DNA of 64,000 nt from Malania oleifera (lineage: Eukaryota; Streptophyta; Magnoliopsida; Santalales; Ximeniaceae), in NCBI RefSeq assembly GCF_029873635.1, contig NC_080423.1, forward strand, positions 92,547,691-92,611,690, read 5' to 3'. The position numbers and the translations under genes are program-made. The notes below the pieces were generated by a model. That model was not told the DNA's origin. It ran no database searches and saw only the letters and a list, made by a program, of their open reading frames with translations. Below are positions 45,870 to 58,527 of this stretch, one piece after another (position 1 is the first letter of the stretch; each line of letters begins with the position of its first letter).

Positions 45870-46548
45870 ATAAATTTTGCAAATGTCAACATCTCCTTTC
45901 TTTAGAAGTTCATGAGTGTAAAAGAACTTTGGTGAATATGTTTAGTTCTATTACCTTTTATGTACCTACCTTTGATTTGTGCAAGACATGTTGCATTATC
46001 CTCGTACAATATTGTTGGCTTGTCATTCTCCAGTGATAATCCACTTGTCCACGACTTGTTTCGTGAACTGCTAATGTTTTTGAATGGTTTGAAGAAGTAG
46101 CGATGATCGTTTGCTTTATAGATTGCCATGAGATAGCAGTATCACCATATGTAAAGATATAGCCTATTTGTGATTGAGCTTTATGAGGATTAGAAAGATA
46201 TCCAGCATCAGTATATTCTTTCAACGCAGACTTTACTTCCTTTGGATAAAACAAACCCATATCAGATGTGTCACAGAGATAACGAAGAACATGTTTTACT
46301 CCATTCCAATGTCTTTAAGTTGGTGTAGAACTAAACCTTGCCAGCAAATTTACTGCAAAAGCTATATCTGGTATAGTGTAATTTGCAAGATACAAGAGTA
46401 CTCCTATTGCACTAAGATAGGGTACTTCGAGGCCAAGGATTTCTTTATTATCTTCTCGAGGATGAAAAAGATCCTTTTTTACATCAAGTGAACAAACAAC
46501 CATCAGGAAGCTTAATGGATAAGATTTATCCATATAAAATTATTCCAC
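45870..46548 (-). pseudogene. Outer copia RNase H and end of reverse transcriptase
   Basis: Minus-strand motifs: LSAIGVLLYLANYTIPDIAF, then TDAGYLSNPHKAQSQIGYIF and AISWQSIKQTIIATSSNHSK (RNase H), then YEDNATCLAQIKGRYIKG and NRTKHI at the end. Frame changes fall between them. Copia RNase H normally shows SDADW and SSTEAEY; here both are altered. Confidence 0.85.
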
Positions 46549-46993
46549 GATTTTTTCTACATTTTTTTTTAACTAAAATAGAGCGGCACCTCCAATTATT
46601 TATTAATATACCCTCACTTTTGGTAAAGGAATACTGTGGTTACAAGATAAGCAAAAAAAGAGATTGCAGAAAAACCCTCCCAAAGAAAACAATACCAGCA
46701 ACCAACCAAACTAGGACAACAAAACTAAACATAACTAATAAAGAAGATAAAAACATAAACACGGCCAAAATCAAATCAAAATACACTAAACGAAACTCTA
46801 GAGTTGAATTAATGACGAACGAAAACGAGACCCCACCTATCCATCCTAAGAATACCTTTCAGATAACGTGGTAGAAGATGTTGTTCTTCGTAGATTACAT
46901 TGTTTCCCATTTCTCATTCTTTAGCAAGAAAATCAATCGCACTATTGCCTTCCCTATATTGATGCATTACCATGACATTCACCCTTTCTAAGA
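46549..46993 (-). mobile_element. 5'-truncated LINE inserted in the copia
   Basis: The minus strand opens in a LINE RNase H tail (YREGNSAIDFLAKE) and runs through a 3' UTR ending GTGAGGGTATATTAATAAAT, GGAGGTGCCGCTCTATTTTA and an A-tail, a common plant L1 3' end. It is flanked by the 7-bp repeat ATTCCAC (46542-46548, 46994-47000). The T-rich stretch at 46551-46572 is the tail. Some copia sequence at the site is missing. Confidence 0.75.
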
Positions 46994-47000
46994 ATTCCAC

Positions 47001-47542
47001 TTGTTTAATGTTCAACTTGAAAACCAAGACAAAATTTTGTCTTCCCAAGATCTTTTATTTCAAATTCTTTCATTAAATAGTCAGTAGTCGTTGAGATCTC
47101 TTCTGGAGTTCCTACTATGTTTATGTCATCAATATAAACTGCAATTACAGTAAATCTAGAATTTATCTTGTTGATAAAAACACAGGGACAGATAAGATTA
47201 TTTTCATATCAAATTTTCAACAAATATTCACTTAGACCATTGTACCACATTCATCTAGATTACTTCAATCCATACAAGGATCTTTGTAATTTAACAGAAT
47301 ACATTTGCCGTTGTTTTGGATTATATGCTTCAGGCAATTTAAATCTTTCAAGGATTTTCATATATATGTCATTATCCAATGAGTCATACAAGTAAGTTGT
47401 TACTGCGTCCATGAGGCGAATGTCAAGTCCTTTAGAAATCGTTAAACTAATCAGAAATTTGAAAGTAACTGCATCCATAATAGGGGAATAGGTCTCATTA
47501 TAATCTATACCAAACCTTTGTGAGAAACCTTGTGCTACAAAA
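47001..47542 (-). pseudogene. Outer copia reverse transcriptase remnant
   Basis: Minus-strand motifs: AQGFSQRFGIDYNETYSPIM at the N-terminal edge, LQRSLYGLK, and the catalytic box YIDDINIVG (usually YVDDM/I), then EEISTTTDYLMKEFEIKDLG. The solo LTR at 47543 splits the frame between the KARL and VAQGF residues. Confidence 0.85.
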
Positions 47543-49744
47543 TGTAACGACCTGCCTATTTTACCATATATTTTTTTTCCACATAACAAAATTTATAATA
47601 ATCCTGATAACCTGCTAAAACTAAACTAATCATGATCAACTTGGACCCATGGGTACCGAGGATATACCTGTTATACATCCCTGATATCTAAGCAACTGAA
47701 AACATAAAATTTCATGTATACCATACAACACCAAACACAATACCAGAGTTTTTAATGAATCTGTTATATATATATATACAATCATCCACAGAAAGACCTA
47801 AAAGTATCTTAAGGTCATAATACCAAAACCTATCTGACCCTAGCTCACCTACTTACCCTTTTGACAGGGTAGTTCGGTCAATTTTCTATTGCTGCGGAGC
47901 TTTATCCGCCCTTCTACCCAAATTTACTAAAATGTTTGTATTGCTGAGGTGAGACACCTCTTAGTAAGGGAGATAAAATAACATAAGTGTGTGGCAACAT
48001 GAGTATTAACGTGACATAAACATGAACTGTACTTAATTATATAACATGTAAAACTGCCTGTATAGTTTCTGAATAAAACATGATCTGACATAGCATGATA
48101 TAACATACTAAATTTATGTACATGTAAATCATCTTATATAACTGTATAATACTTGAAATAATACCTAGGATGGATAGTTAGCTGATGTCATGTCTTACCC
48201 CCCATATGACAGGGTTGTGTGGCCCAAAGGCGGGACCTAGCAATGGCTAGCTGACCACACTAAGTCAAACATAATTCTATAAGTATGATGGGCTTGCCCT
48301 CACCTAGTCCAGACTGCCAAGGGGACACCTGTACTACCATGAAGCCACATCGACTGCCATCTTCCACACTCTATCTAAGATGTGTGGTAGCACTAACATA
48401 AACATAATCTTGAACATATAGGTACGGTACCGTGCTTCGTAAAACTAAATTAAGTCATCCGTGTTCTAATAACATATAATACATTTCATGATACTGATAC
48501 ATAACTGTTTCATATTTCATAAAAATATCTGACTTGATCATATTTCATGAATTCTATCATAACATACACAATTACGACATTTATGCCAACATAAATCACG
48601 GCATCTGTGCCAGCATATCATAACATATAGATCACAGCATCTACACCGACATATCCTAACATGTAGATCACGACATCTACGTCGACATATCATATTGGAT
48701 AAATCACGGCATCTGCACTAGCATATAACATAACATACTAAATCTTGATATTTCTGCACTGTTAACGTATTATTTAAAAATCATAGTTTCTGTACTATTT
48801 TTATGGTTTTTCTGAAAACTATTATAACATGCTTATTATGGGAAATCATAATATTTCGGTATAACATAATTTTCATAGAAAATCATACTCATGCCACACA
48901 AATGTGAATATTATTCTAAATATAAAATCTGAACTAAAACCATGTTTTCTGCTAAAATGTATAAAATCTTTTTCCTTGTTCAAGAGCAGTATTCCCAAAC
49001 ACTGTATCATATCATACATAATTTCTAAAAATAAATGTTGTATAACAATAAATAATTTCATAAAAATGCTAACTTAATTTATCCCCTTACCTGCCTTACT
49101 GAGAATCCCATAATCTAACCCAAAACTATGAATGTAGTATTTCCAGCTCAACACCCTGAAATTCACGTTTTCCCCAACAAAATTTCAGTATTATTTCATC
49201 TACTACACTTTCCTCTGTCCAAAAATACTAAATACCTTATAAAACTTAAAATAACCAACTTACCTAAAATTTGGGATGGTGCCCAAGTTGGCTTAACCAA
49301 TAATCAACTCCAGCAAACTTGTATAGAATCTTCCTAGGAGTAGCATGGCAGCTTTTGATCGTTGAACCGGCAAAGAATGAAGCCGGAAATCTAGAGAGAA
49401 GGTAGAGGAGACGAAATTCTAGAGAGAGATAAGTTTTGCATGAAAATTTCTCACTAAAATCTCGAGGTTGGTATATTTATAAAGTGCGGCCTCGTTGACA
49501 AGTCCAAGAAGGGAGTTCTTTGACAAACATATAACCCTCATCGACGAGTTTCAGGCCTTGAAATAAGCTCTCTCGGTAAGTTCTCGTCGACGAGACACGT
49601 GGCCACGTTGACGAGCCTAAGTAGGCTGCTTGTTGACGAACACTCTGCGCTCGTTGACAAGACCCTGCTGAATCCCTATTGGAATTTTCCTTTTCTCTCC
49701 TTTTTTTTTATTATTTAATTGCTATAATTTTTTGGATCTCTACA
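47543..49744 (-). mobile_element. Ty3-gypsy solo LTR
   Basis: On the minus strand it begins TGTAGAGATCCAAAAAATTA and ends GGCAGGTCGTTACA, TG...CA. Flanks CAAAA (47538-47542) and CAAGA (49745-49749) match at four of five bases, and the copia reading frame is continuous across them. It shares blocks with the LTR at 30708-32683. TCGTCGACGAG-like palindromes cluster at 49490-49660 in its promoter half. A block of CACGGCATCTGTGCCAGCAT-like repeats lies at about 48590-48725. Confidence 0.85.
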
Positions 49745-50577
49745 CAAGACGCGCCTTGTATTTCACATTTCATTCATTTCATTTCTTTTACGTACAAAAA
49801 CCAATTTATACGTAACATGTTTGACATTATCAGGTGTTTGGATTATTGGTCCAAATACCTTACGTTTGGCTAAAGAGTCTAGCTCAACCTGTATTGCTTC
49901 TTTCCATTTTGGTCAATCATTTCATTATCAACATTCTTCTACAATTTGAGGCTCAGACTCATTATCATTAATAATTTCTGAAGCAATCACATATGCAAAC
50001 ACATTGTCAACAACAACTTCGTTTCTTCTCCATATATTTCCAAATTTTAATGAGATCTCATAATTTTTCGGTACCAGAAACACTTCTAGTGTTGCTTTTG
50101 TGGAAATATGGGATTGTTGATCTATATTTCTTTTAACCTCTTCTTGAGTGTTAATGACCTCTTTTGGAGTCTATAAAAACATCTGACAATTGATTTGCAA
50201 CATTCTGCAAATGAATTATTCTTTGAACTTCAAGTTCACATTGAATTGTGCGTGTATCAAGATTAGACAAAGTTGGTGTATTCCAACAAATTTCTTGTGT
50301 TTTTAATCCTTTACCTTTTCCTTCTCCTAATGATAGGAAAACTGATTCATCAAATTGAAAATCTAGAAATCTTGCTCTAGAAAGATCACTTGTTAGTGGT
50401 TCAAGATATCTAAAGATAGAAGGAGAATCAAAACCAACATAAATACCAAGTCAACGTTGTGATCCCATCTTACTTCGTTGCGCAAGTACAATAGGAACAT
50501 ATACTGCGCAACCAAAAATTCTAAGATGAGATATATTAGGTTGGTGGTTAAACACAAGCTGGGAAGGTGAAAACTTG
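49745..50577 (-). pseudogene. Outer copia integrase end and linker
   Basis: On the minus strand the end of the integrase region is visible (FSPSQLVFNHQPNISHLRIF, then GCAVYVPIVLAQRSKMGSQR), typical of copia polyproteins between integrase and reverse transcriptase. Further left the linker is Ser/Thr/Glu-rich and frameshifted. Confidence 0.75.
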
Positions 50578-50587
50578 TGATATGCAG

Positions 50588-52579
50588 TTGACCTTATAGG
50601 TCACGCTCGGTTTTGATAATGACAAATACTCATGTATTTAATGAATATCTAGTTCATGTGCATGTCTATATTAGCAGATACATTGATGGCACGTAAAAGC
50701 TTAAAGTGGGAAGACCCAATTCATATTGTACTTTATTTCATGTTGTATTTAATTCATATGCAAAGGGTCTGTAATAGTAAATAGGTCTTTGGTTTGTAAT
50801 AAGCTCACACACATCATATGCATGATAATACTTAAGCTCAAAACAAACCATAAACTAAAAGTGACCTTAGAATGACCTTAGGGTTCGGTCGATCGACACC
50901 AGATTCTTTCGGTGTCTTTATTTTGGACAAAAATGACCCTAGGACACACAACATTGCACCTATGATTGTTAGGCACTTGAATAGGGTTTGTATGTTTCAA
51001 GATAGGACCAAAATGCACACATTGTGCACTTTCGGTCGATCGGCCAAGGCAGTTAATTCTGCCCCGGTCGACTGAAACAAGCCTGGGTCAACAATTGACT
51101 AAGGCCCTGGTCGATCGAACCAGTATAGTTCAAAACCCCCCGGTCGACCGAAACCCACTGAGATCAACAAATTGACCTTCTGGTCGACCGAGCCAAAAAT
51201 GATCACTAACTACTTAGTCGACCGAGGGTCCTCGGGAGAAATCCCAACGATCTAGTCGACCGAACTAGTCAGTTCAAAATGGCCTGGTCGACCGAACCTC
51301 AGAGAAATGGGAAATCGCCTACTTTCGGTTGACCGAGCCTTTAATTCAAAAATGTCCTAGTTGACCGAATCATATGAACTCTGGTCAACCGAAATGGTTC
51401 TGGTCGACCGGACCTCTTTGGTTGCCCTGATTTTTACCGCGGTTAAACATTTTTTAAATAAAGTTGAAATATTTGAAATGTCATTAAACTTTTCTAATAA
51501 TTCCTAATAGGTCCCCAACAGTAAAAAATCATGGGGTGTCTATATATACCCTTTCATTTGGGAAAATTAGGAGATTGATTAGCAAACTGAAACCCAAAAT
51601 TTTCTCTCAAGCAAAATATATTATACTGCTCATACTCTCTCTAACTCCACTCAAACTTACATTCTTCATTTCTCCATATCCTTTGTAAGTATAGTGAGTG
51701 TTGATATTTAGAGGTTTGCTCTCTCGTTTATTGAGTATTTGAATCGATTTTTTACGAGAGCATAACCTAAGTATTCTTAGGAGGCTTTGCTAATAAGCCT
51801 ACCCTAAGAAGACTTGTGTTCAACTTTTATTCAAGTATATATCATTTTCTGAAATACAAAGATTGCATATCTTTTGCAAACCAAGCATATACACTATTTG
51901 CGTGATTGACATATTCTGCTATTTGGAATATTTGAAGTTTGAATGGTATCTTTGTTTAAGCACCTTGATTGAGAACATCTTGAAATACAAAGATTGCTTA
52001 TTGACACTCTCACGTACGCATTACACTGATAGAAAATACCTTTGAGAGTCAAACTATCTAGACCACACTGAGCTTATATATTAAATCATCTTTGGTGTAT
52101 GTGATTAAACGCATTTGGGTACAAATCTGCTTTATGTGAAAACACTTTCATATTGTACCATTTGATTGTAATCTGAGTGATTCTAGGCGTGCCCTGAGGG
52201 GGCGGTAATCCAGCCCGGTAAGGATTGGTGTAAAGGTTGAGGTCAGCCCTGTGCTAATTGACCTGATTTGTATAGGTGCTGCTCCACCCAGTTAAGTGAG
52301 CAAGTGATAGTGATAGTCCTTGTGCTTGTTAGCCAAGGCAGGGACGTAGGCAATTAGCCGAACCTCGATAACATATATGCGTGTCACTTTCTCTTTACTG
52401 CTTTCTAGTGCATGTGTGATTGATTAAATTGCTTTATTTACTTTCTGGTATACATTTACTTTACTTGCACTAGATTGATCATAGGGTTGTGAATATACTG
52501 GTGTTAGGTGGAATACCTAGGGGTTAAATTTTAAAAATACCAATTCACCCCCCCTCTTGGGATCCCAGTAAAGCTAACA
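50588..52579 (+). mobile_element. Solo LTR, 2-kb GTCGAC-array family, copy 3
   Basis: It runs from TTGACCTTATAGGTCACGC to CAGTAAAGCTAACA, homologous to copies 1 and 2 along its length, with the GGTCGACC array at about 51030-51420. The expected TG at the 5' end is not cleanly present. Instead a 19-bp direct repeat AACTTGTGATATGCAGTTG (50572-50590 and 52579-52597) flanks it, overlapping the LTR start. The repeat encodes part of the host copia integrase-region frame. Confidence 0.8.
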
Positions 52580-52597
52580 ACTTGTGATATGCAGTTG

Positions 52598-54074
52598 GTC
52601 TAATTCTAATCAAAGATGCAGCATGCACTACAGCTTGACCTCAAGTGGATGCAGGAAGCTTTGATCGGATAAGCATAGGTCTAGCAATAAATTGTAAACG
52701 CTTAATTAAGGATTTTGTTAAACTATTTTGTGTATGAACATAAGCAATATAATGTTCAACACTTATTCCTATTGACATGCAATAGTCCTAAAATACTTTT
52801 GAAGAAAATTCACCTACATTATCTAAATGGACAATCTGAATGGAATAATCAAGAAAACTTGATCTTAACTTTATTATTTGAGTAAGAAATTTAGCAAAAG
52901 CAACATTATGAGTTGAAAGTAGACAAACATGTGACCATCGAATGGAAGCATCAATTAAAACCATGAAATATAGAAATGGTCCGCAAAATGGATGTAGTGG
53001 GCAACAAATATCTCCTTATATTCTTTGCAGAAAAGATAGAGATTTTGAAGGTAATTTAAATGGAGAAGGTCTAACAAAAAGTTTTCCTTGAGCACAAAAA
53101 ATACAAAAATAATCACTAGGTAAAAGAACTTGATGATCCTTTAATAAATATCCATGTGTATTTTCAATGATTCGTCGCATCATAGTTGAATTAGGATGGC
53201 CAAGACAATCATGCCAAAGTATAAAACTTATAGGTTCGGAACACTTTCGGTGTATAAAATTTGATTCAACCATCTTTATTTTTGTGAAATATACGCCAGA
53301 TGAAAAACTTGAAAATTTTTCTAATATGATCTTTTGGTTTGAAACTGTAGATGTAATTAAAAGATATTACATATCTCCTTCATTTTTGGTTTCAATATGA
53401 TATCCATTGCGACATATATATTTAATACTTAGTAGATTTCTTCGGGATCTACTAGAATACAACACATCATTAATATACAATTTTATTCCATTTGGAAACA
53501 TAATGTGAACTCTTCCAGAGCCATCTATTACATTTGCAGAGTCAGATATTGTATTAACATTAATTTCAACTAATGTTAATTGTAAGAAATATTTTTTAAT
53601 ACAAAGAACTGTGTGAGTCATGCCACTGTACACCAAACATATGTCATCCTTCATTTTATCGAGTTTATTTTGTATGATTTAGTAAATGAAAAATAAAATT
53701 TAAGAATTAGGAAAGATAACAAAATATTACCAAGCATATTATATGAAAACTTTTTAATTAAAAAAAAATTTACTTAAGTTGATTTTTTCAAAATAGCATA
53801 AACATAAAGATAATTTAATAGTAGACATTTCCATCCCCAATCAAATGATCAATTTTGCCACTTGGATCCTAAAAAAAAAAAAAATTAAAAACATAAAAAT
53901 CAACATCCAAAGGAGACTCATACTTAGCATCAATGGGTTCAAACAAATTCACTTCAGCATTTTTCTCTTTTCCTTTTAACGATGCCTTGTAAAGATCAAC
54001 TAGGTGTTTAGGAGTGCGACATATGCAAGACCAATGACCTTTTGTTCCACACCTATAGCAAAAATTTTCATTAT
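52598..54074 (-). pseudogene. Outer copia integrase, protease and zinc knuckle remnant
   Basis: From right to left on the minus strand: a CCHC knuckle CYRCGTKGHWSCICRTPKHL at about 54010-54065, a protease with CLVYSGMTHTVL, where the active-site Asp of the usual CLVDSG is Tyr, a LLSIKYICRNGYHIE segment, the HHCC domain (HDCLGHPN...FCIFCAQGK) and a frameshifted integrase core. It cannot make an active protease. Confidence 0.8.
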
Positions 54075-54256
54075 TGTTAAACTAAGAGAAGAAAGAAAGA
54101 GTTGTAAATAACTTCTGTATTCTTGTATATATAAGTGACAGAGGTAAATCATTAATGACATTAATTCTAATTACACAAATCATGGAGATTGACCAAATCA
54201 TGGAGATTGGTTAATCAACTTAATTAGGGAGATATGCTAACATCCCCCCCTCAAAC

Positions 54257-56490
54257 TCAAGGTGGTATCGAAGATGCCAACTGGAGTGTGCAAACTAAAG
54301 CATGATGGCGACTAGGTGGATGAGCCTTTGTGAAGATATCAGCCAACTGATCAACTGAAAGAATTGACAAAAGACGAAGTGTCCCCTCTTGAAGATGACA
54401 ACGCACAAAATGACAGTTGATCTCGATGTGATTGGTGTGTTCATAAAAGACATCATTTTGAGCGATCTGGACGACACTATGATTGTCACAAAGCAGAGTG
54501 CTCAAGGGCTAAGGAGCACCCATATCTTGAAGAAGCCAACAAAGCCAAAGAAGCTCATAAGTAGTATCAGCAAGGGCCCGATACTTAGCCTCAGTGCTAG
54601 AGGAAGCAACAACAGTATGCTTTTTGCTCTGCCAAGAGATAAGATAGCCACCAAGTAGAAAAAGGAAACCAGTGGTAGATCGGCGATCAATAGGGTCCCT
54701 TGCCCAATCAGCATCAGAATAAACCTGCAATGTTAAGGATGAGTGAGAAGAAAAATGAAGTCCATGACATAGTGTTCCCTTCACATAGCATAAGATGCGA
54801 AGAACAATTGCATAGTGAATGGAACGAGGAGCCGACATAAACTGGCTAACAAGGTGCACTGCATAGGCAACGTTTGGTCAAGTGACTGTGAGATAAATCA
54901 AGCTCCCAACAAGTTGTCGGTGACGAGTGGCATCGGGAAGGAGCTCCCCATTAGTAGGACGGAGTTTGATGTTAGGCTCTAGCGGACTATCAACTATCTT
55001 ACAATCTGTGAGACTAGCATGTGTGAGAAGATTAGAAGCATACTTGGCTTGGGTCAAAGAGTAGCCATTCGAGGTAGGGGACACCTCTAAGCCGAGGAAG
55101 TAGCTAAGAGAACTGAGGTCTTTCATCTCATACTGTTGACACAGAAACTACTTAAAGTCATGAATACCATAAGTATCATCACTAGTAATGATCATATCAT
55201 CAACATAAAGTAGTAGAATAGTGATACCAGTATCACTATGACGAGTAAAAAGAGCTTAATCATAGGGGCTAGAAGTAAACCCAAGATGTGCAACAGTAGA
55301 GCTGAACTTGGAAAACCAAGCATGGGGAGCTTGCTTAAGCCCATATAATGCACATCGGAGATGACATACCTTACCAGGAGGATGAGGATACCCTGGAGGA
55401 GGCTGTATATATACCTCCTCAGCCAAATCACCATGTAAGAAGGCATTCTTGACATCCATCTGAAATAAAGGCCATCGTTGGGCAGAGGCAACAACCAAAA
55501 GGGAGCAAATGGAGGTAATACGAGCAACAGGACAAATGTCTCCTCTTAATCAATGTCATACTCCTAAGTAAAGCCCTTTGCCATTAAACAAGCTTTATGT
55601 CTTACTTTAGAACTATCAGAGTTCGTTTTCCTTTTATACACCCATTTGTTCCCAACTATAGTCTTTCTAGGAGGCAGATCAACTAGGTCCCAAGTATGAG
55701 TTTTGTGAACTATGTCAAGTTCTTCAAACATAGCTTGCTGCCAAATAGAAACTGAACAAGCTTCACGATAATTGCGAGGCTAGTGAAGAGAGTCAAAAGT
55801 AGAAAAATAGTGGTAATCACTAAGATAGGTAGGAGGTGCCCTTACCCTACTAGAACGACAGACATCCAAATCAGAGGACTCAGGCAGAGTGGATGTGATG
55901 GCATGATCATCAGATGGTCCAAGTTCGAGAGAGGTAGACGTGGAGTGATCACCTGATGAGCTGTCATGACCTGCATTAGAGGAAAAATCTAGAGAGGGAT
56001 CTGTGGTAGGATCAATGAAAATAGGAGAGTATGAGGGACAATCGGATGAAAGTGGAGAGATACTAGTGAACATTTTGTGTTCCCAAAACTGAATATGCCG
56101 AGAGACTCGAAGACACTTGGCTATGAGGTCATAGCACCTATAACCCTTGTGTTCAATGCCATAACCAAGAAAGCAACATAAATGGGAGCGAAGTTCAAGT
56201 TTTGTATGTTCATGAGGTGGGAGTAAAACAAAGCAAGAACAACCAAATACTTTAAGAAGAGAATAATTAGGTACCTTTCCATAGAGGATCTCATATGGAG
56301 ATTTATTGGAAAGCGTAGAGGTTGGAACCCGATTAATAGTGTAAACAACAGTAAGAGCGGCTTCTCCCCCAAAGGATTCTAGGAGGGATGCAGAGAAAAG
56401 TTGAGAGCGAACAGTGTCAAGAATATGATGATGCTTACGTTCTGCATGACCATTCTGTTGGGAGGTGGATGGAAAAGATCGATGGGACAA
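54257..56490 (-). pseudogene. Inner copia integrase end, reverse transcriptase and RNase H
   Basis: Minus-strand order: integrase C-terminal part (STSQQNGHAERKHHHILDTV with the catalytic Glu; 56490-55780), reverse transcriptase (FQMDVKNAFLHGDLAEEVYI, CALYGLKQAPHAWF; 55498-55256), a YFLGLEVS segment (55126-54878), RNase H (SDADWARDPIDRRSTTGFLF, then VASSSTEAKYRALA; 54859-54509) and the C-terminal HIEINCHFVR / DQLADIFTKAH tail (54505-54257). Motifs are well kept, but frameshifts or stops separate the blocks. Confidence 0.9.
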
Positions 56491-56499
56491 GGTGCCTGC

Positions 56500-57344
56500 C
56501 TATTTAATTTCTTCAATAAAAGGGGTAGAAGTATACTCCAGGGCATCATCGGACTGAAAAACTTTAATGGTGTAATCAAACTGAGTTTTTATCATATGCT
56601 TAAAATCGCAAAAAACATTAAGTAACCCAGTGCGATCATGCAAAAGATAAATCCATGTATACCGAGAGTAATCATCAATAAAAATAACAAAGTAACGAGA
56701 CCCGCCCTTAGTAAAGATATGAGTAGGTGCCCAAATATCAAAATGAACCAAATCAAAAGGTGTGGAAGACAAAGAATTACTTTTATTAAAAGGTAAAACT
56801 TTGTTTCCTAAGTTGACAAGACATACAATCAAAAGGTTCAAATTTAACATTTTCTAAGCAACCACTAGAAGCTAAATACTGAACACGAGACAAAGAGGCA
56901 TGAGCGAGATGAGAGTGCCAAACACTGGAAGACACAACAATAGTAAGAGACGAAGGAGAACAAGAACTAGGCAAATGCAGAGATGTGAGCTCGAAAAGCG
57001 ACCAACTTTACACCCGGTCCCAACCAGCTAGCCCGTCTTCGGATCCTGCACATCAAAACCTTTGTGAGAAAAGGTTAAGATAAAACCACTTTCAACAAGT
57101 TGACCAACAGAAAGGAGATTTATAGACATGTTAGGCACAATATATGTGTCACGTATAGAAAGAGTAGGAGTAGGAGTAGAAACATAAACAAAATGACTAA
57201 CAGACATATGTGAACCATCAGTAGTATAAATTAAGGGAACATGATTTAAATACTTCCTATGGGTCAGTAAAGAGGAATCAGAGGTCATATGATTGCAACA
57301 GGCAGAGTCAATAAACCAAGATGTAGAGTTACCTATGAAGACTG
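56500..57344 (-). pseudogene. Inner copia protease and integrase core
   Basis: The protease reads WFIDSACCNHMTSD (D-S-A in place of D-S/T-G, common in plant copia elements). Then come the GAG-pre-integrase HLAHASLSRVQYLASSGCLE with CMSCQLRK, and the integrase core VHFDIWAP and VFQSDDALEY (usual RSDNGGEY-like). The solo LTR at 57345 interrupts the frame just upstream of the protease. Confidence 0.85.
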
Positions 57345-58290
57345 TGTAACGCCCCGAACCCTTAAACCCTGTCTGGTGTGTTAAACCTGATAAACCATAA
57401 TAAATACACAACAAAAAACATAACTATGATCCTAAATTATATAATACCAGAATTTACTATTCTTATCCATAACCCAAATTAACTATTCACTACCTATAAT
57501 CACATATATACATGTCTCCAAAACATAATCCACAAATACCAGTATTCACAACTATTCATCTATCTGAAGACTTCAATACATAAAACATAAAATATAAAAT
57601 ATACATCTCAAAATTAACATAAAAATATACCATTTTCTCTATCTATTTTCACAAAAATGTTATAAAACTTCGAGCTCTCTAAGCTTTATCTCATGGAGAT
57701 CTTGAAAAAGATAAAGTTCATATTCGAGTGAGACATATCTCAATAAGAGAAGAAACAATATATGAGTTTATATAATAACATAATATTTAACATTTGAAAA
57801 TCGTTAATATAATTTCTGAAATCATTCTCTGATCCTAATCAAACACATGTAAAAGATTTTACTCACGAGATTACATAAGGATAGGGGTGATTACCTGCCT
57901 ATATAAGAAGCACCCCTCTGCTTTGATACTTAGGCAACCCTAGGGTCGCTGCTGAAGCATACCAAGGCACTCACCTTACTCAGTAAACCCTCAAGTATTA
58001 GATTGATCTCGTACTCACATAGTTCAAACAAAGGTTTACCAGTGAAGGCTCCAAGGATAGGGAAATCTACCCACCTATACAAGTAGGTTCCCTCTGCCCT
58101 AGTACATTATACAGCTACTGCCTCATCTGAAGCTACTAGCACACTCACATTTCTCAGTAAGGCCTCAGGTGAAGAGTATGCCCCGCCCAATCGTAACATG
58201 TTCTACAAGCATAGATACTTCTAATATCATAATACATTATCATATAAGTTAAAGTAAGTAAAAGAAAAATAAAATAAAATAAAGGAAGCT

Positions 58291-58321
<31 letters not shown>

Positions 58322-58527
58322 CATATTATTTATTCAACAAATCAAATTTAACAATACTCAATTAATTAATTGATTAATAATAAATAATTTTAATTTAATT
58401 TAATTAATTTTTTTATTATTCCTTTTATTTGTTTATTTAATACATTAATTTAATAATATTTAATTAATTAATTGATTGATAATTTTAATTAATTCATTTT
58501 TTTTAATTTTTTTTCCCAGGTTATTAC
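57345..58527 (-). mobile_element. Gypsy-like LTR inserted in the inner copia
   Basis: On the minus strand it ends GGTTCGGGGCGTTACA, a typical gypsy LTR 3' end, and begins near GTAATAACCTGGGAAAAAAA, comparable to TGTAGAGACCCGAAAAA of the family at 30708. It holds a (TA)n tract at 58290-58322 and AT-rich repeats. It separates gag from protease of the inner copia. No matching target duplication was found, so the right border is approximate. It is the deepest layer of the nest. Confidence 0.65.
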
